48,498 nucleotides of DNA. Origin: Naegleria lovaniensis (lineage: Eukaryota > Heterolobosea > Eutetramitea > Acrasida > Naegleriidae). Under the pieces are notes generated by a model that saw only the letters and a list, made by a program, of their open reading frames with translations, was not told the origin of the DNA and did not search any database. Below are positions 30,731 through 41,973 of this stretch, one piece after another. The DNA is taken from the NCBI RefSeq assembly GCF_003324165.1, contig NW_025407863.1, forward strand, positions 5,043 through 53,540, given 5' to 3'. The stretch's first letter is position 1, and each line of letters starts with the position of its first letter. The translations under genes and the position numbers were made by a program.

Positions 30731-33700
30731 TCACTGGTGATTGAAGATTTCAAGTAATCTACTTTGTGTCTCTTGCATTGCTTGTTTCAAATCTCCATGT
30801 TGTACTAACAAGTTAGTGATTTTGATTAATTCATCACTGTTGTTGTTATACATGAATGGAAGTGTTTGCTCATAACGCTGTTGTTGAGTCCAATTTTCAA
30901 TGGGCTCTGAATTCAAGTCAAAAATCCTTCCCATCGCACATTGCAATAAAATGTAACCAATGCTTTTAGCATTCATGGATTTCATGGAACAAGTGTCTGA
31001 CTGGCTTGGAGAAATTAAAGTACGTTCCCAACATGTGGTTCCATTCTCTTGACGATGTTTTAGATTCAATAAAACCTTATTGAGGGCATCTTGATATGGA
31101 CTTGTTGTTGTCGATGATGAAATGAAGTAGAATGATTCCTCTTCTTGGCCATTCTAGTAGTCTTCTTATGATTGTTATTCGTTGTTGTTGTTGTTGTTGT
31201 TGTACTCTCTAAATTCTCAATATTTTCAATATATTCAATACCTGAAAGGACAATATCCATCATCATGGAATTCTCACTTGTGATGAAATCAGTACTGCCA
31301 ATAGTAGTAGTATTACACCTTGTTGTTGAATTCATTATTGTTGAATTCCATGAATGATTTTCATGTACAAGTAATACATGATCGAGTGTGAGTTGAGTAT
31401 GAATGTATTGTCGATCATGCAAATATTGAACTGCTTGCATGATTTTAAAGATTAAATTCAATAATTCATATTCTGAAAAGAGATAGATATTCAGAGTACT
31501 GGAGGTGTGGTTCAATAACAATGTTCGAAGTGAAATTGGATAATATTTCGTTACAATACAATAGTAATGTGTGTTGTTGTTAGAAATATTTCTACATCCA
31601 ATCGTACCCATAAATTCTTCTAATTTTTGGACAAGATATTTGTGTTGGAATAGAGAGAATTTAGAAGACTGTGTGTCGTGATGGATGTTATAGATGGTTG
31701 TTATGATTGCAATGAAATGTAGTATGGAACATACCATTTCTGTAAATTCTTTCAAGTTTGAATATTTTCTGACATGATAGATTTCACCTAGATGAGGTTC
31801 TACTAAATCCATGACTGTGATTAATTGGTTATCATGATTGGTATGATGATCATCAGAATGACAAATTTTAAATCTTGTACCTCTACTATCATTCATGTAT
31901 TGTTCATGATATTTCTATAAAAATTTAATATTAAAAGATTGATATAAAAGATAATACACATGATAATACACATAATATCACACATGATAATACACATGAT
32001 ATCACACATGATAATACACATGATAATACACATAATATCACACATGATAATACACATGATATCACACATGATAATACACATAATATCACACACAATATCA
32101 CAGTTATAGAATTCATTCATGAATATGGACATGAATATCAGTCATGTACAAACGTGAACACAACGTGAACACAAACTTACTTTCAAATAATCTCTAATCA
32201 TTTCTTGTCTCTTCATGATTGAAAATGATGACATGAAATATGTATTTCCTCCTCTTCTATGTTTTGGTAATTTCACTAATAATTTATCATACCGTCGCAC
32301 ACATTCTTGTATGGCATTGGAATGGTAATGTTGATTGCTATTAAATACATTCAAAATATCCACAACGACATCAATACTAGGTCTAGCATTGGGATGTAAT
32401 CTCAACATGCTCAATACCAATCGAATGATAAAATCATGAATCTTGTTCTTTTTCAATTTGGAATAAATAATGTAATGAGTTTCTGCTTCATTGGTTTTGA
32501 TGGCTTCATTGATGAGAAATTTCGTGTGTTGAACCAAATGACTCGTTGTATTAGAAGAAGAATTTGTTGCTGCTGTTGTTGTGGTTGTGGTTGATGAAGA
32601 AGAGATGTTTGTTGTGTGGTGGTGGTGTTTGTGGTGGTGGTGGTTGTTGGCATTGTCATCGTCGTGGTAGTATTGGTAGTGGTACCAATAGTAATCGGAT
32701 TCTTACCATGACTATGAACACTACTATTATTATTATTTCCACTACTATTACTTCCACTATTACTACTACTGCTATTGGGATGACGACTTGATGCAACAAC
32801 AACACGTTGAGAATATTCTCTAGGATGACTCGTCATGATATCATTCGATCGATTCACTTTCATTTCAATTTGAATATCCAATGTTAGTAATTCAAATAAT
32901 ACACATCCCAATGAGAATATATCTGAACTCTGATCGACTTTAAATTCACCTGTAACTGCTTCAGGTGAAATAGTAATTGGAGTTCCTTTCATGTAACTCA
33001 TTTCAATATCATGGACTGGTTTCAATAATCCAAAATCGCTAATGACTACTCGCATTGTATTGAAATGATTCGATGACATGGAAGACAATGATGAAAGGGA
33101 CCATTCATGACTCAAATGACCACTCATACTGTAACGAATAGGATGACTAGACTTGTCACTAGTAGTAGTATTAGTAGTATTAGTAGTATTACTAGTAGTT
33201 GTAGTAGTAGCAGTAGTTGTTGTAGCGGTCGTTGCTGTTGAATTCAAGGAAGGCAATTCAATTAAAATATTCTCTGTTTTTAAATCTCTAAAAATCAAAT
33301 GATTCATGTGAATTTTCTGTAGACCTAAACTAATTTGGAGTGCAACACTTGTCCAATTTGGTAAATATTTCAAATTGAGTTTCTTACAATCTAATATTCT
33401 TTGATGAAGAGTTGATTTGTAGAAGGGCATGACAATACAACATGAATATTCATCCTCTCCTTTCTGTTCAATAAATGTATCTAAATATGGAATGATATTG
33501 GGATGAGATAATTGTCTCACTTGTTCCAAGTGCCATTTGAATTCTTCTAATTTGATTCGATCAAACGTTTCTGATAATTTCTTAATAGCAACATGTCCAC
33601 CATTACCATATATCATCATATTCATACTCGTTGGTCTTGAATGATTCATAGTACTATTATTACTGCCTCTACTACTACTACCTCTACTATTATTATTACT

Positions 33701-36700
33701 ACTACTACCTCTACTACTATTATTATTACTACCTCTACTTAAAGAATCCATCATCATCATCATGGGATAACTCACACCACCACCACCACCACCACTACTC
33801 ATCATCACAGGCACACATTGAAAGACAGTTCCTTCACTTCCTGATGCCAATCTCTTCAATACCATATATTGACCATTACACAGAGTATGAGCACAGACTT
33901 CACGTGCCCACATGGGTTCAGGTTGTAATACATTTAAAATTAAATATTTCAATAAAATAGAAATTTGATTTCCTTTCGTGAATTCAGGTAAATGTCCAAT
34001 AATTTGTTTACCAATGAACCACATTTGTTTCATGGTATAGAGAATGAGTCGAAATTCTTTAGACCTCCACTCACTATATTTGGTTTCTTTTTGGTCGAGG
34101 ATGATGTTTTGTTAAATTCTAAATGTTCACGAAGATGATCACGAATAGCATTCATTGAAGTTTGAAATGCAATCAATTCATCTTTGGATATTTTAGCATC
34201 AGGTGTTTTCACTCGATCACTTTTCAATAATAATTTGATCGCTGCTAATATTCCACACACAAACACAAAAGTGAATGGTTCGACAGGTTTTTGAGAAAGA
34301 TACGAATAATACTTGTCATTGATCATTGCAATCGATCCAAATTCATGACAATCATCGACACACTGGTCTCCAACAGCAGATCCAAATCCCAATAATCGAC
34401 CATCATTCTTTGCTATTTTCTTTCTTCCAAATGTGGCAGGTGGTGGTAATTGTTTACGATCGACCAATCCAAAGGCATCAATGACCATTTTATGAAGTTC
34501 ATCATAATTAGAGGGAACTGTTGAGAAGAAAGTGTTGGTAGTAGTAGTACTTGTAGTACTGGTAGTAGTAGTGTTGGTAGTAGTATTCATATTCATCTTA
34601 TTCCTTGTATGCAACAACTGAAGAGTCATGTTCGTTGAGTTGGCCATTACCGAAGAAGGTGAACATGGAATGTTGCCACCACCACCATATTGATCATGTC
34701 GATCTTCATTCACACTCTGCAAGATGGTATCTTGTAAATTCTGAATAAATGCTTCTATAGCTACTGTAATATTCTTTTCAAAACAAATCATTAAGGTAAA
34801 TATTAATTCATTGATCGTGGTTGCATTTTGAAAGAATTTCTTAATATGAATATAATGTACATAGAATTGATGATGTGAAGAAATTAAATTGGAATGATGA
34901 GTAGTGAGAAATTCTTTGAGTCGTTGTTTCACTCCACGTAAGAAGGAATCCTCTTGTAATGAACTAGTATTACTAATAGTATTACTACTAGTATTGGATG
35001 TTGTTGCTATTGCTGCTGACACAAAGGTATATTTATCAATCCATAATTGTTGTAATTGAATTTGTTGTGCATTGTAAGCATCTGAAGAACTTGCTTTAAA
35101 ATAAGATTCAAAATGTTTCAAATCATAATCTCCTAAAATCATTTGATATAAAGAGAGTGAATTAAAAAAATCAAGTAATTTCTTGTAGGTAATTTCAGAG
35201 AGTTTTGAAGTAGATTTTGAAGAATGAATAATACTACTCTTTTTGGAGTGTGAATGTTGATTCACTTGTGTTACATTGGGAGGAGTAGAATTTGAAGTGA
35301 TAGATGTAGTAGAAGCATTTGAAGTCATACCAATAGTAGTAGAAGTAGAATTGAAAGTAGTAGAAGTAATTGAATTTGAAGAATTAAAACTAGTTGAATT
35401 CGTAGAAATTGAACTCTTGTGATTCACTAATGATCCATGATGATCATTGGAACAACAACTATCAACAAGACTCTTTTTCACACTACTAGCAATAGAATGA
35501 GAAACAAAATAAGGATCCAACAATTGAGCCTTACTGAATATATCCATTGGATAAATGGCACTTTTCAATACGGTTATAATTTTTCCATCAATTAAAAAAT
35601 CAAAATGATCCATTCGATAGAAAAATTCATTATAATATTGAGAGACATATCGAGAAACAATACTTCCATTTCTTTTCATAATTTTACCTCGATCTGCAAT
35701 AAATAAATCATTATGAAGTAATTCAGTCACATAGTGTGTGAGAAGTATCTTGACAGGTGGTGATGATATTGTTGGTATTGTTGGTATGATGATATTGATG
35801 ATGTTGGCATTGTTGTGGTTGTTCGTACAGCAGCTGACCTGAATGATGAATTTGTTGATTGTAAATTTACAAATTCTCCACTACAATATACAGTTCCACA
35901 ATTGGTGAGAAAATAACAATTTCGATCTGAACATTCAATATCAATGATTTGAAGAGATTGATTTTGAAAATAATCTTGTCTTGTCAATGTATCTATGAAT
36001 TCTGAATGGTTAGAGTCATTTGAGTTAGCAATATTATTAGCTATTATTCCAAATTTACCACATGTATTTTCTCCATACACATAGATATTACCTAAATTAG
36101 TTAAAATCATCAAGCTTCTTCCATGACATGATATTTTGATAACAAATTCTCTTGGTAGTGTTGTACATGTTCCAAAATGAATGGGTAGCATTTGATCATC
36201 AATGAAACTAGTATGATTATTGTGATGATTAGTATTCGTTGCATTGTGATGATTATTATTTGTTGCATTGTGATGATTATTATTAGTTGTATCATGATGA
36301 CTTGATAATTGTTCACTTCCTGGAAAGGTAATGGGTCGAGTATTATTCGTGATGACACATGGTTGATCTTCTTGCATTCCATGTGATTCTATCATCATGG
36401 ATCGTGTGACTTGTTTGATTCTTCCACAAATCATCAATTCAAAATCTTTGGTAATCATGACAAGATAGTCTTGTGTGTGTGATGAAATGTTTTGAATATT
36501 TGTAAAGATGAGAGTTGGAGAGGAAAAGACATGATGATGATTGATTGTATGATTTGCATTGCAATGATAATCTGAAGTGTAATAATCAATTCCACATGCA
36601 TAGACATTTCCATTTTCTGTTGAAATATAATAATAAATATATAACCATTGTTCATTGTCATGTTCAATCAGATATTAATATGTGTAAGAATGGAATGAAA

Positions 36701-37881
36701 CAATTATTGAATGAAACAACAACAACATAACGAAATACAACAACAACAACAAATGAAACACAACAACAAATGAAATACAACAACAAAATGTAACAACAAA
36801 CAATCAATAACCCATTACTACTACTACTACTCCCGAGTCACACACCTACCTGTTAAAAACACAGTACTCCCGATGAGTATGGAAATCTTTTTAATCTTTT
36901 CATGATGACTTGTAAAGGATGGTATTAGTGTTGGTATTTGTGTGAGTGGTTGGTTGTGACCTAGTCCTAATTGATAATTGGAATTATCACTTCCTGCCAC
37001 CCATATCGAGTCATCCTCTACAATGTCGTGGGGTATGTATATGTGTAGATTGTATATTCATGTAGTGATGTATATGTTTACATACATGTAGATGTAGTAT
37101 ATAGATGTAGTATATAGATGTAGTATATAGATGTAGTATATAGATGCAGTAAAAAGATGTAGTATATAGATGCAGTTAAATTGAATAGTGTTGTTGTTGT
37201 TGTGAAATATTGAATAATATTATTGTGAAATATTAAATTGTTGTGAAATATATTGTGAGATATGAATAATATTATTGTGAAATATTAAATTATTGTGAGA
37301 TATTATTGAATGTTGTGAAAATGAAATTCATGAGAGAATGAAATTCAATGATGGTGATATTAAAATCACTTACCCATGACAATAAAAGTAGATTCATTCT
37401 CTGAGAAGATACATTTAATTCTCGAAACATCCATCACATCTCTAAATTCATTTTTCACACCAATTAACAATAATTGATGATCATCATCATATTGATCATC
37501 CATCATCGTCATGGCATCATCCACAGTGTCATCACCTCCATCTCCACCATCATCATCATTATAAAGAATGTAATCATCATATTCATGATCATCCATAGGA
37601 ACTAGAAATTGTTCATGACGTGAAGAGTGACTTGAATTTTGCATCTTCATATCGGATTGATTGGAAGGTAATGTGACGACCAATGTTGAAGATCCATTCA
37701 ATTTACTGAGATGATTGATTTTATAGAATAAATATTTGAGAGGAGGTGATGATGAAGGTTGTTGTTGAGATGATGCTTTTTGGAATGACATTATGGTTGT
37801 TGTCAAAGAAGTGGAATTCGAGGAGGAAACCAATCTGGTTGATCCGTGTCGATCCCTCATTTTTTCAATGCGAGGTTCCAT
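30731..37881 (-). CDS. RCC1-like repeats, kinase and pseudokinase protein
   Basis: A large gene, about 2000 residues. Resolved exons: 37881-37374, 37017-36850, 36616-35871, then (after a 32-nt or somewhat longer intron) from 35838; later boundaries include 32706-32573 and 32180-31915 as introns. N-terminal RCC1-like repeats: FIVMG, DSIWVAGSDNSNYQLGLG, NGNVYACG, NIYVYGENTCGKFG, and VYCSG. A less clear helical region follows. The kinase domain shows VAIKKL, HLIFRDLKTENILIE, ISDFGLLK and SSDIFSLGCVLFELL, so catalytic residues are present. Downstream, YIHTQLTLDHVLL replaces the HRD motif, implying a pseudokinase. Exact introns near 34030-34110 and 31070-31180 are unresolved; frame changes there show they exist or that two genes abut. 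Low-complexity Ser/Thr/Asn tracts are frequent. Confidence 0.65.
31915..32180 (-). other. Intron with 12-bp minisatellite
   Basis: GTAAGT donor after a Lys codon and TTATAG acceptor; 266 nt. Splicing joins the kinase part to the pseudokinase part in frame. It contains the 12-bp repeat array listed separately. Confidence 0.75.
31956..32101. repeat. 12-bp minisatellite, about 12 units
   Basis: Units such as ACACATGATAAT, ACACATAATATC and ACACATGATATC follow head to tail. Three variants alternate in a partly ordered way, hinting at duplication of multi-unit blocks. Entirely intronic. Confidence 0.9.
32573..32706 (-). other. Intron in kinase C-lobe coding region
   Basis: GTAAGA donor and CAACAG acceptor, 134 nt. 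The frame before it (Ser/Asn-rich kinase insert) and the one after it (kinase C-lobe end HPNARPSIDVVVDIL) differ by one, and this intron reconciles them. Confidence 0.65.
36617..36849 (-). other. Intron in RCC1 coding region, CAA-rich
   Basis: GTAGGT donor, CAACAG acceptor, 233 nt, with many ACAACA runs. Splicing makes the continuous RCC1 strand FLTGENGNVYACG. Confidence 0.75.
37018..37373 (-). other. Intron with 13-bp repeats
   Basis: GTAAGT donor and TTGTAG acceptor, 356 nt. Splicing yields IVMGEDDSIWVAG, matching an RCC1 repeat. It carries a 13-bp repeat array (37091-37176) and a degenerate AATATTATTGTGA repeat (about 37205-37320). Confidence 0.75.
37091..37176. repeat. 13-bp tandem repeat
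   Basis: About 6.5 copies of GATGTAGTATATA, with later copies varied (GATGCAGTAAAAA). Intronic. Confidence 0.85.
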
Positions 37882-37933
37882 ATCTCAAAGCCTTGCATTT
37901 CTAATTTTTCAAAAAAATTCATGTTGTTCCAGC

Positions 37934-40900
37934 ATGTCTTCAACCTTCCTCTCCTACTGCAACAACAATGAAGAGGTCATTGTCATTAGCGACGAAGAAG
38001 AGAATAAGGTTGAAGGTCTTTTGAACGAAATTCAGGGTCATCATCATGGTGAAGGACATACAAACAGACAACATGATGATGAAGAAGAACAAGGCTCGAG
38101 TGATGATGAGGCTCAAAAAACTTCTTCTTCAGATGATGATAACGACGACAATGATGATCACGTTCAAGTCATCCATTCCATGATTCATTCTCATACAGGT
38201 GGTGATGAAAATGATGAAACATTTCTCTTACATCAATTTGTAATTCGGAATGAACAAGACCATTCATTGGTTGCACTGAACGATCTTTTGCAAGACAATG
38301 ATTCTAAAGAAATTCGGAAAACCCATTCCATCGTTTATGGACGTGTCATACAAGTAAAGAATGAATTACCATCTCATATTTGTATCGACATGGACACATT
38401 GGATGGAATTGATGCATTGGATGAATGGATTTCAGAAAAAACAGAACCAGCAAACGCTTCAGAAAAAATTGGATATTTATTGGATGTTCGAGTGGAATAT
38501 GAACTTTGCACTCGACCGATTCTGATATTCACCATCGATAGAAGCAATGGTTCGATTGAATGTGAATGTCTTGACCCATCCGATGAATATATTGAAATGT
38601 ATGAAAAGGTGTATCAAAGATCATGTATTTGTCATTGTCTTATAGAAAGTATCAGCACTTATCCTTTAGGAACTTATTCAAAAATCATGAGTGCAGTAGG
38701 TATTAACAATTTCATAATTAGTGGAAACAACAATTATCATGAAAGGCAAAAGAATTTTCTCAATCTTTAGGTGTTACCATCACTAATAGCATTTTACTCA
38801 GTCACTTCTCATTTATTGTGAATCAATTTTATAGATTGAATGATCCACTCATTCTCAATAGCAAATTTATGATTGAATTAACAAGTCTCAAACTTAAAGG
38901 AGATTCCATTGAAGATGATCATCTCAGTAGCGACAATGATGAGTTGTATGAAGAAGAGAATCAAACATTCAAAAAACCTTTAACATTGAATACAAAGAAA
39001 CGAAAACAATATTCCAACGTTACTAGGAAACATTTCAAAAGAAAAAAACAATTGACAAACTCTTCTCCAAATAGCAATGACACTCAATTCTCTCTTTCAT
39101 ATCTCTATGATTCATCTCAAAACAATATTATTGGATTTGAAATTAATGGTCAAACCATACTAGAAGGAGAATCCATCTATATTTTACCTCATGAACATTT
39201 ATTTCCTAATTTTATGAGAGGAAATATTGATAAGAGTTATCCCTATCTCATTTATAGAGTTGAATTTAAGGGTTTAGAAAAATCAATCTATGGTAGGAGA
39301 CTCTATCGACACTATGACATGGCGTTTATGTGTTTGGGAAGTGATAAGAATATTCTCACACATGATGTACATGAATTGATGATTTCTAGTGAGAATGTTA
39401 TTGAGGTTTGTATCTTGTTCGTCCTCCTCGTGAAGAGTATATCCATTACACTCAATGTGATCGTTTTATAATATCCATTACACTCAATTTGATCATGGAT
39501 CGTTTTATGTGATCTAGTTACCCATCCAGAACTATTTCATTCGTAAATGTTTTGTATTTTACTTGACCAGTGCTGAAGAATTTGTAGAAATTTCTAATGA
39601 CATTCGTGAACGTAGGGATGTATTCTATTGTATTAGTTCTGTTACTATATCCAATTCATTTAAATCCTATCAACTATCACCTATTGATCAATTATATATT
39701 ACAAGAATGTTTGAATTAATCGATCGATATGCTGAATATCTCTATGAAAATTTAATCATTGAATTAGGATGTAAAAAACCACTCAAAGGAATGGATGTCT
39801 TTTCAGGATGTGGAGGACTCTCTTATGGATTACATAAGGCTGGTATTCAAATATGTTATGCTGTTGATAGTTCCATAGATGCAATTAATAATTATCAATT
39901 GAATTTTAAATCATCCAACACATTTCAAAAAAACGCATCTAAATTCTTACGCAAAATTAAGATGATTAACAAATTGAGAGAAATTTGTGGAATGAACTAT
40001 GAAATGACAAGTGATGATACACTGCATCCTACAAATGGAACAACCTCATCTAGGGATATTCACAATACTATCAATAGTGATACTTATGCCAATAATAGCA
40101 TTACGAATAATCAAAAATCTTCTTCTACCATTTTAAAAATTAAGAAATTTAGAGTTCATCATGACCGAATGGAATTTAAAGTCATTTGGGATAACACCAT
40201 TTTGAAAAACAAGCAATGGATTTATTTTTCTCAATTACAACAACAAGCCCCAACTATAAGATGTTACTTTCAAAATTTCTAGAGAAGGTATAGTAGTAGT
40301 ATAGATTCATTTGAAAAAATTTGTTGCAACAATTCATGTACATATTCTATAATTGAACAACTTAGAAATACCATGACTATCCTTATCAAAATGAAATTGA
40401 TGTACTCGTTGGTGGTCCTCCTTGTCAAGGTTTTTCTCTTCTCAATCGAAAGAAAGATAACACAACGTCCATCATGTCTCAAGAAAAGAACAAACAAATT
40501 CTAACCTTTATTAATTTTGTAGATTATTTTAAACCTAAATATGTATTAATGGAGAATGTTACTGGAATGTTAATGAACAGTGATGTATTTGGTAAGTTTA
40601 TTATTTGTTGTTCCATCATTTAAATTTATTGTTCCATCATTTAAATTTATTGTTCCATCATTTCATTGCATTTTTCAAAATTTTATTTCAAACACTGCTT
40701 GAAAACTTTGAATATACACACACAGATGTTCCAAAATTCATCATTTCTAAATTCAAAGACATTGGCTATGATATTCGAATATCCGTATTCAATGCCATTC
40801 ACTTTGGAATCCCTCAATCTAGGTCTAGATTATTCTTTTTGGGTCAAAGAACATCAACGACGAATCTAAACACTCATTGCACGATACAATTTCCAATTCC

Positions 40901-41962
40901 AACTCATGCTGGAAGGGTGAACTCTTCCGTACCTAATGTTTTTAAAAGTTTATTATATTCGTATCCTAATGCTATTCAAAGTGGTTCAATGCCACCTGTA
41001 AATTTAAGAGACTACATTTGTGATTTGAAACCATTGGAAGAAAATGATTCTCATCCACGAAATGTGAATTCTGATCATCATTCAAAAGATGTGAATCATT
41101 CCTATCCAAGAGAGGCTCTCACGGTGTATCAAAAAATTGCCCGAAGAGGATGTGATCGTTTAACGAATATGGAGTACAGAGAATACAACAATTCATTTCT
41201 TACAAAATCAGTGATTCGTTGCTTACCAAGACGGTCTGGGGCTACCATTGAAGATTTGGAATTTGATTCATTAAGGATTGCAATTTCAAAAAAACAAAAA
41301 TCAAAGAAATCCTTCAAACGGTTGGAATGGTCGAAACCAAGCTCTTGCATCGTGTCGAATATGAGTGTCACGCATTTTGAATTTATTCATCCTACAGGTA
41401 GGTTTTAATGTCTAAAAAAATCTAACCTCTAGACATACCAAAAGAAAATCGAATTTTAAGCATTCGAGAGTGTGCGCGAATTCAAGGTTTTCCAGATACT
41501 TTTGAATTTGTGGATGATCAGGGTCCTTTGTGTCGCTCCCAAAAATTAAAAGAAAAGTATACACAAATTGGGAATGCTGTTCCTGTCGTTTTTGGATTTC
41601 AATTTGGAATTGAAATTAGAAAAGCGTTTATCAAGAGCACACAACCGAATGACCATTCGATGGTACAACATCACATATCAATCATTTCTGAACAATTAGA
41701 ACGAATACTGAAGGAATCGAGCGAAAACGCTAATAGGACAATTGCTGAGTGGTCAGAGCAAGACTTTGAGATATCCAACGACTTGCGAGAAGGTACTACT
41801 TTGGAATTTCGAAAGGCAGAAAAGGAATTCCACAACAGTGATGAGTTTGTTTCTCAATTTCTAAATGTGCAACTCGAGCAACCCTCCTCCAGCCTGTCTA
41901 TGGATGAAGATTCAGATGATCACATGGTTGAAAACGACTTTGAAGGATCTCCATTGGTTTGA
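37934..41962 (+). CDS. DNA cytosine-5 methyltransferase, RFTS-BAH-chromo type
   Basis: Exons 37934-38695, 38746-39405, 39530-40287, 40366-40591, 40726-41397 and 41433-41962 give about 1202 residues if one apparent frameshift (C run at 40248-40251) is ignored. The acidic N terminus is followed by an RFTS-like domain (YGRVIQVKNELPSHICIDM; ILLSHFSFIVNQFYRL) as in DNMT1, then a BAH domain (GESIYILPHEHLFP; YFIRKCFVFYL). Catalytic motifs: I DVFSGCGGLSYGL, IV GGPPCQGFS, VI LMENV, VIII GIPQSRSRLFFLG, IX-X ARIQGFPD and QIGNAVP. Between I and IV lies a chromodomain-like stretch (KIKKFRVH, EFKVIWDN, QWIYF), the arrangement known from plant chromomethylases. The expected reaction is methyl transfer from S-adenosylmethionine to cytosine C5 in nuclear DNA. 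It is tail-to-tail with an ATRX-like remodeller. Confidence 0.85.
39406..39529 (+). other. Intron 2 of methyltransferase gene with internal duplication
   Basis: GTTTGT donor, CATCCAG acceptor, 124 nt; splicing gives IENYFIRKCFVFYL inside the BAH domain. A segment starting ATATCCATTACACTCAAT at 39439 is repeated at 39471. Confidence 0.7.
40248..40251 (+). other. Apparent 1-nt frameshift in methyltransferase gene
   Basis: The chromodomain-like frame runs into TAG at 40280-40282. Two bases further on in phase, a frame starting about here continues ML-LSKFLEK and reaches a GTATAG donor in the phase needed by the next exon. One extra base in this C run would reconcile both. Confidence 0.55.
40592..40725 (+). 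other. Intron 4 of methyltransferase gene with 21-bp triple repeat
   Basis: GTAAGT donor, CACACAG acceptor, 134 nt. It holds three copies of GTTCCATCATTTAAATTTAT (period 21, from 40610; the third is partial). Confidence 0.75.
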
Positions 41963-41973
41963 CACATCAATGC

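Noticed and set aside
31931-32132. Minus-strand frames with repeated Met-Cys-Ile-Ile
   Set aside because: They are translations of the 12-bp intronic minisatellite.
35727-35730. Bacterial-style 4-bp overlap of two frames
   Set aside because: Surrounding RCC1 sequence and splice sites show one gene interrupted by an intron; the overlap is an artefact of open-frame ends. The same holds near 34030.
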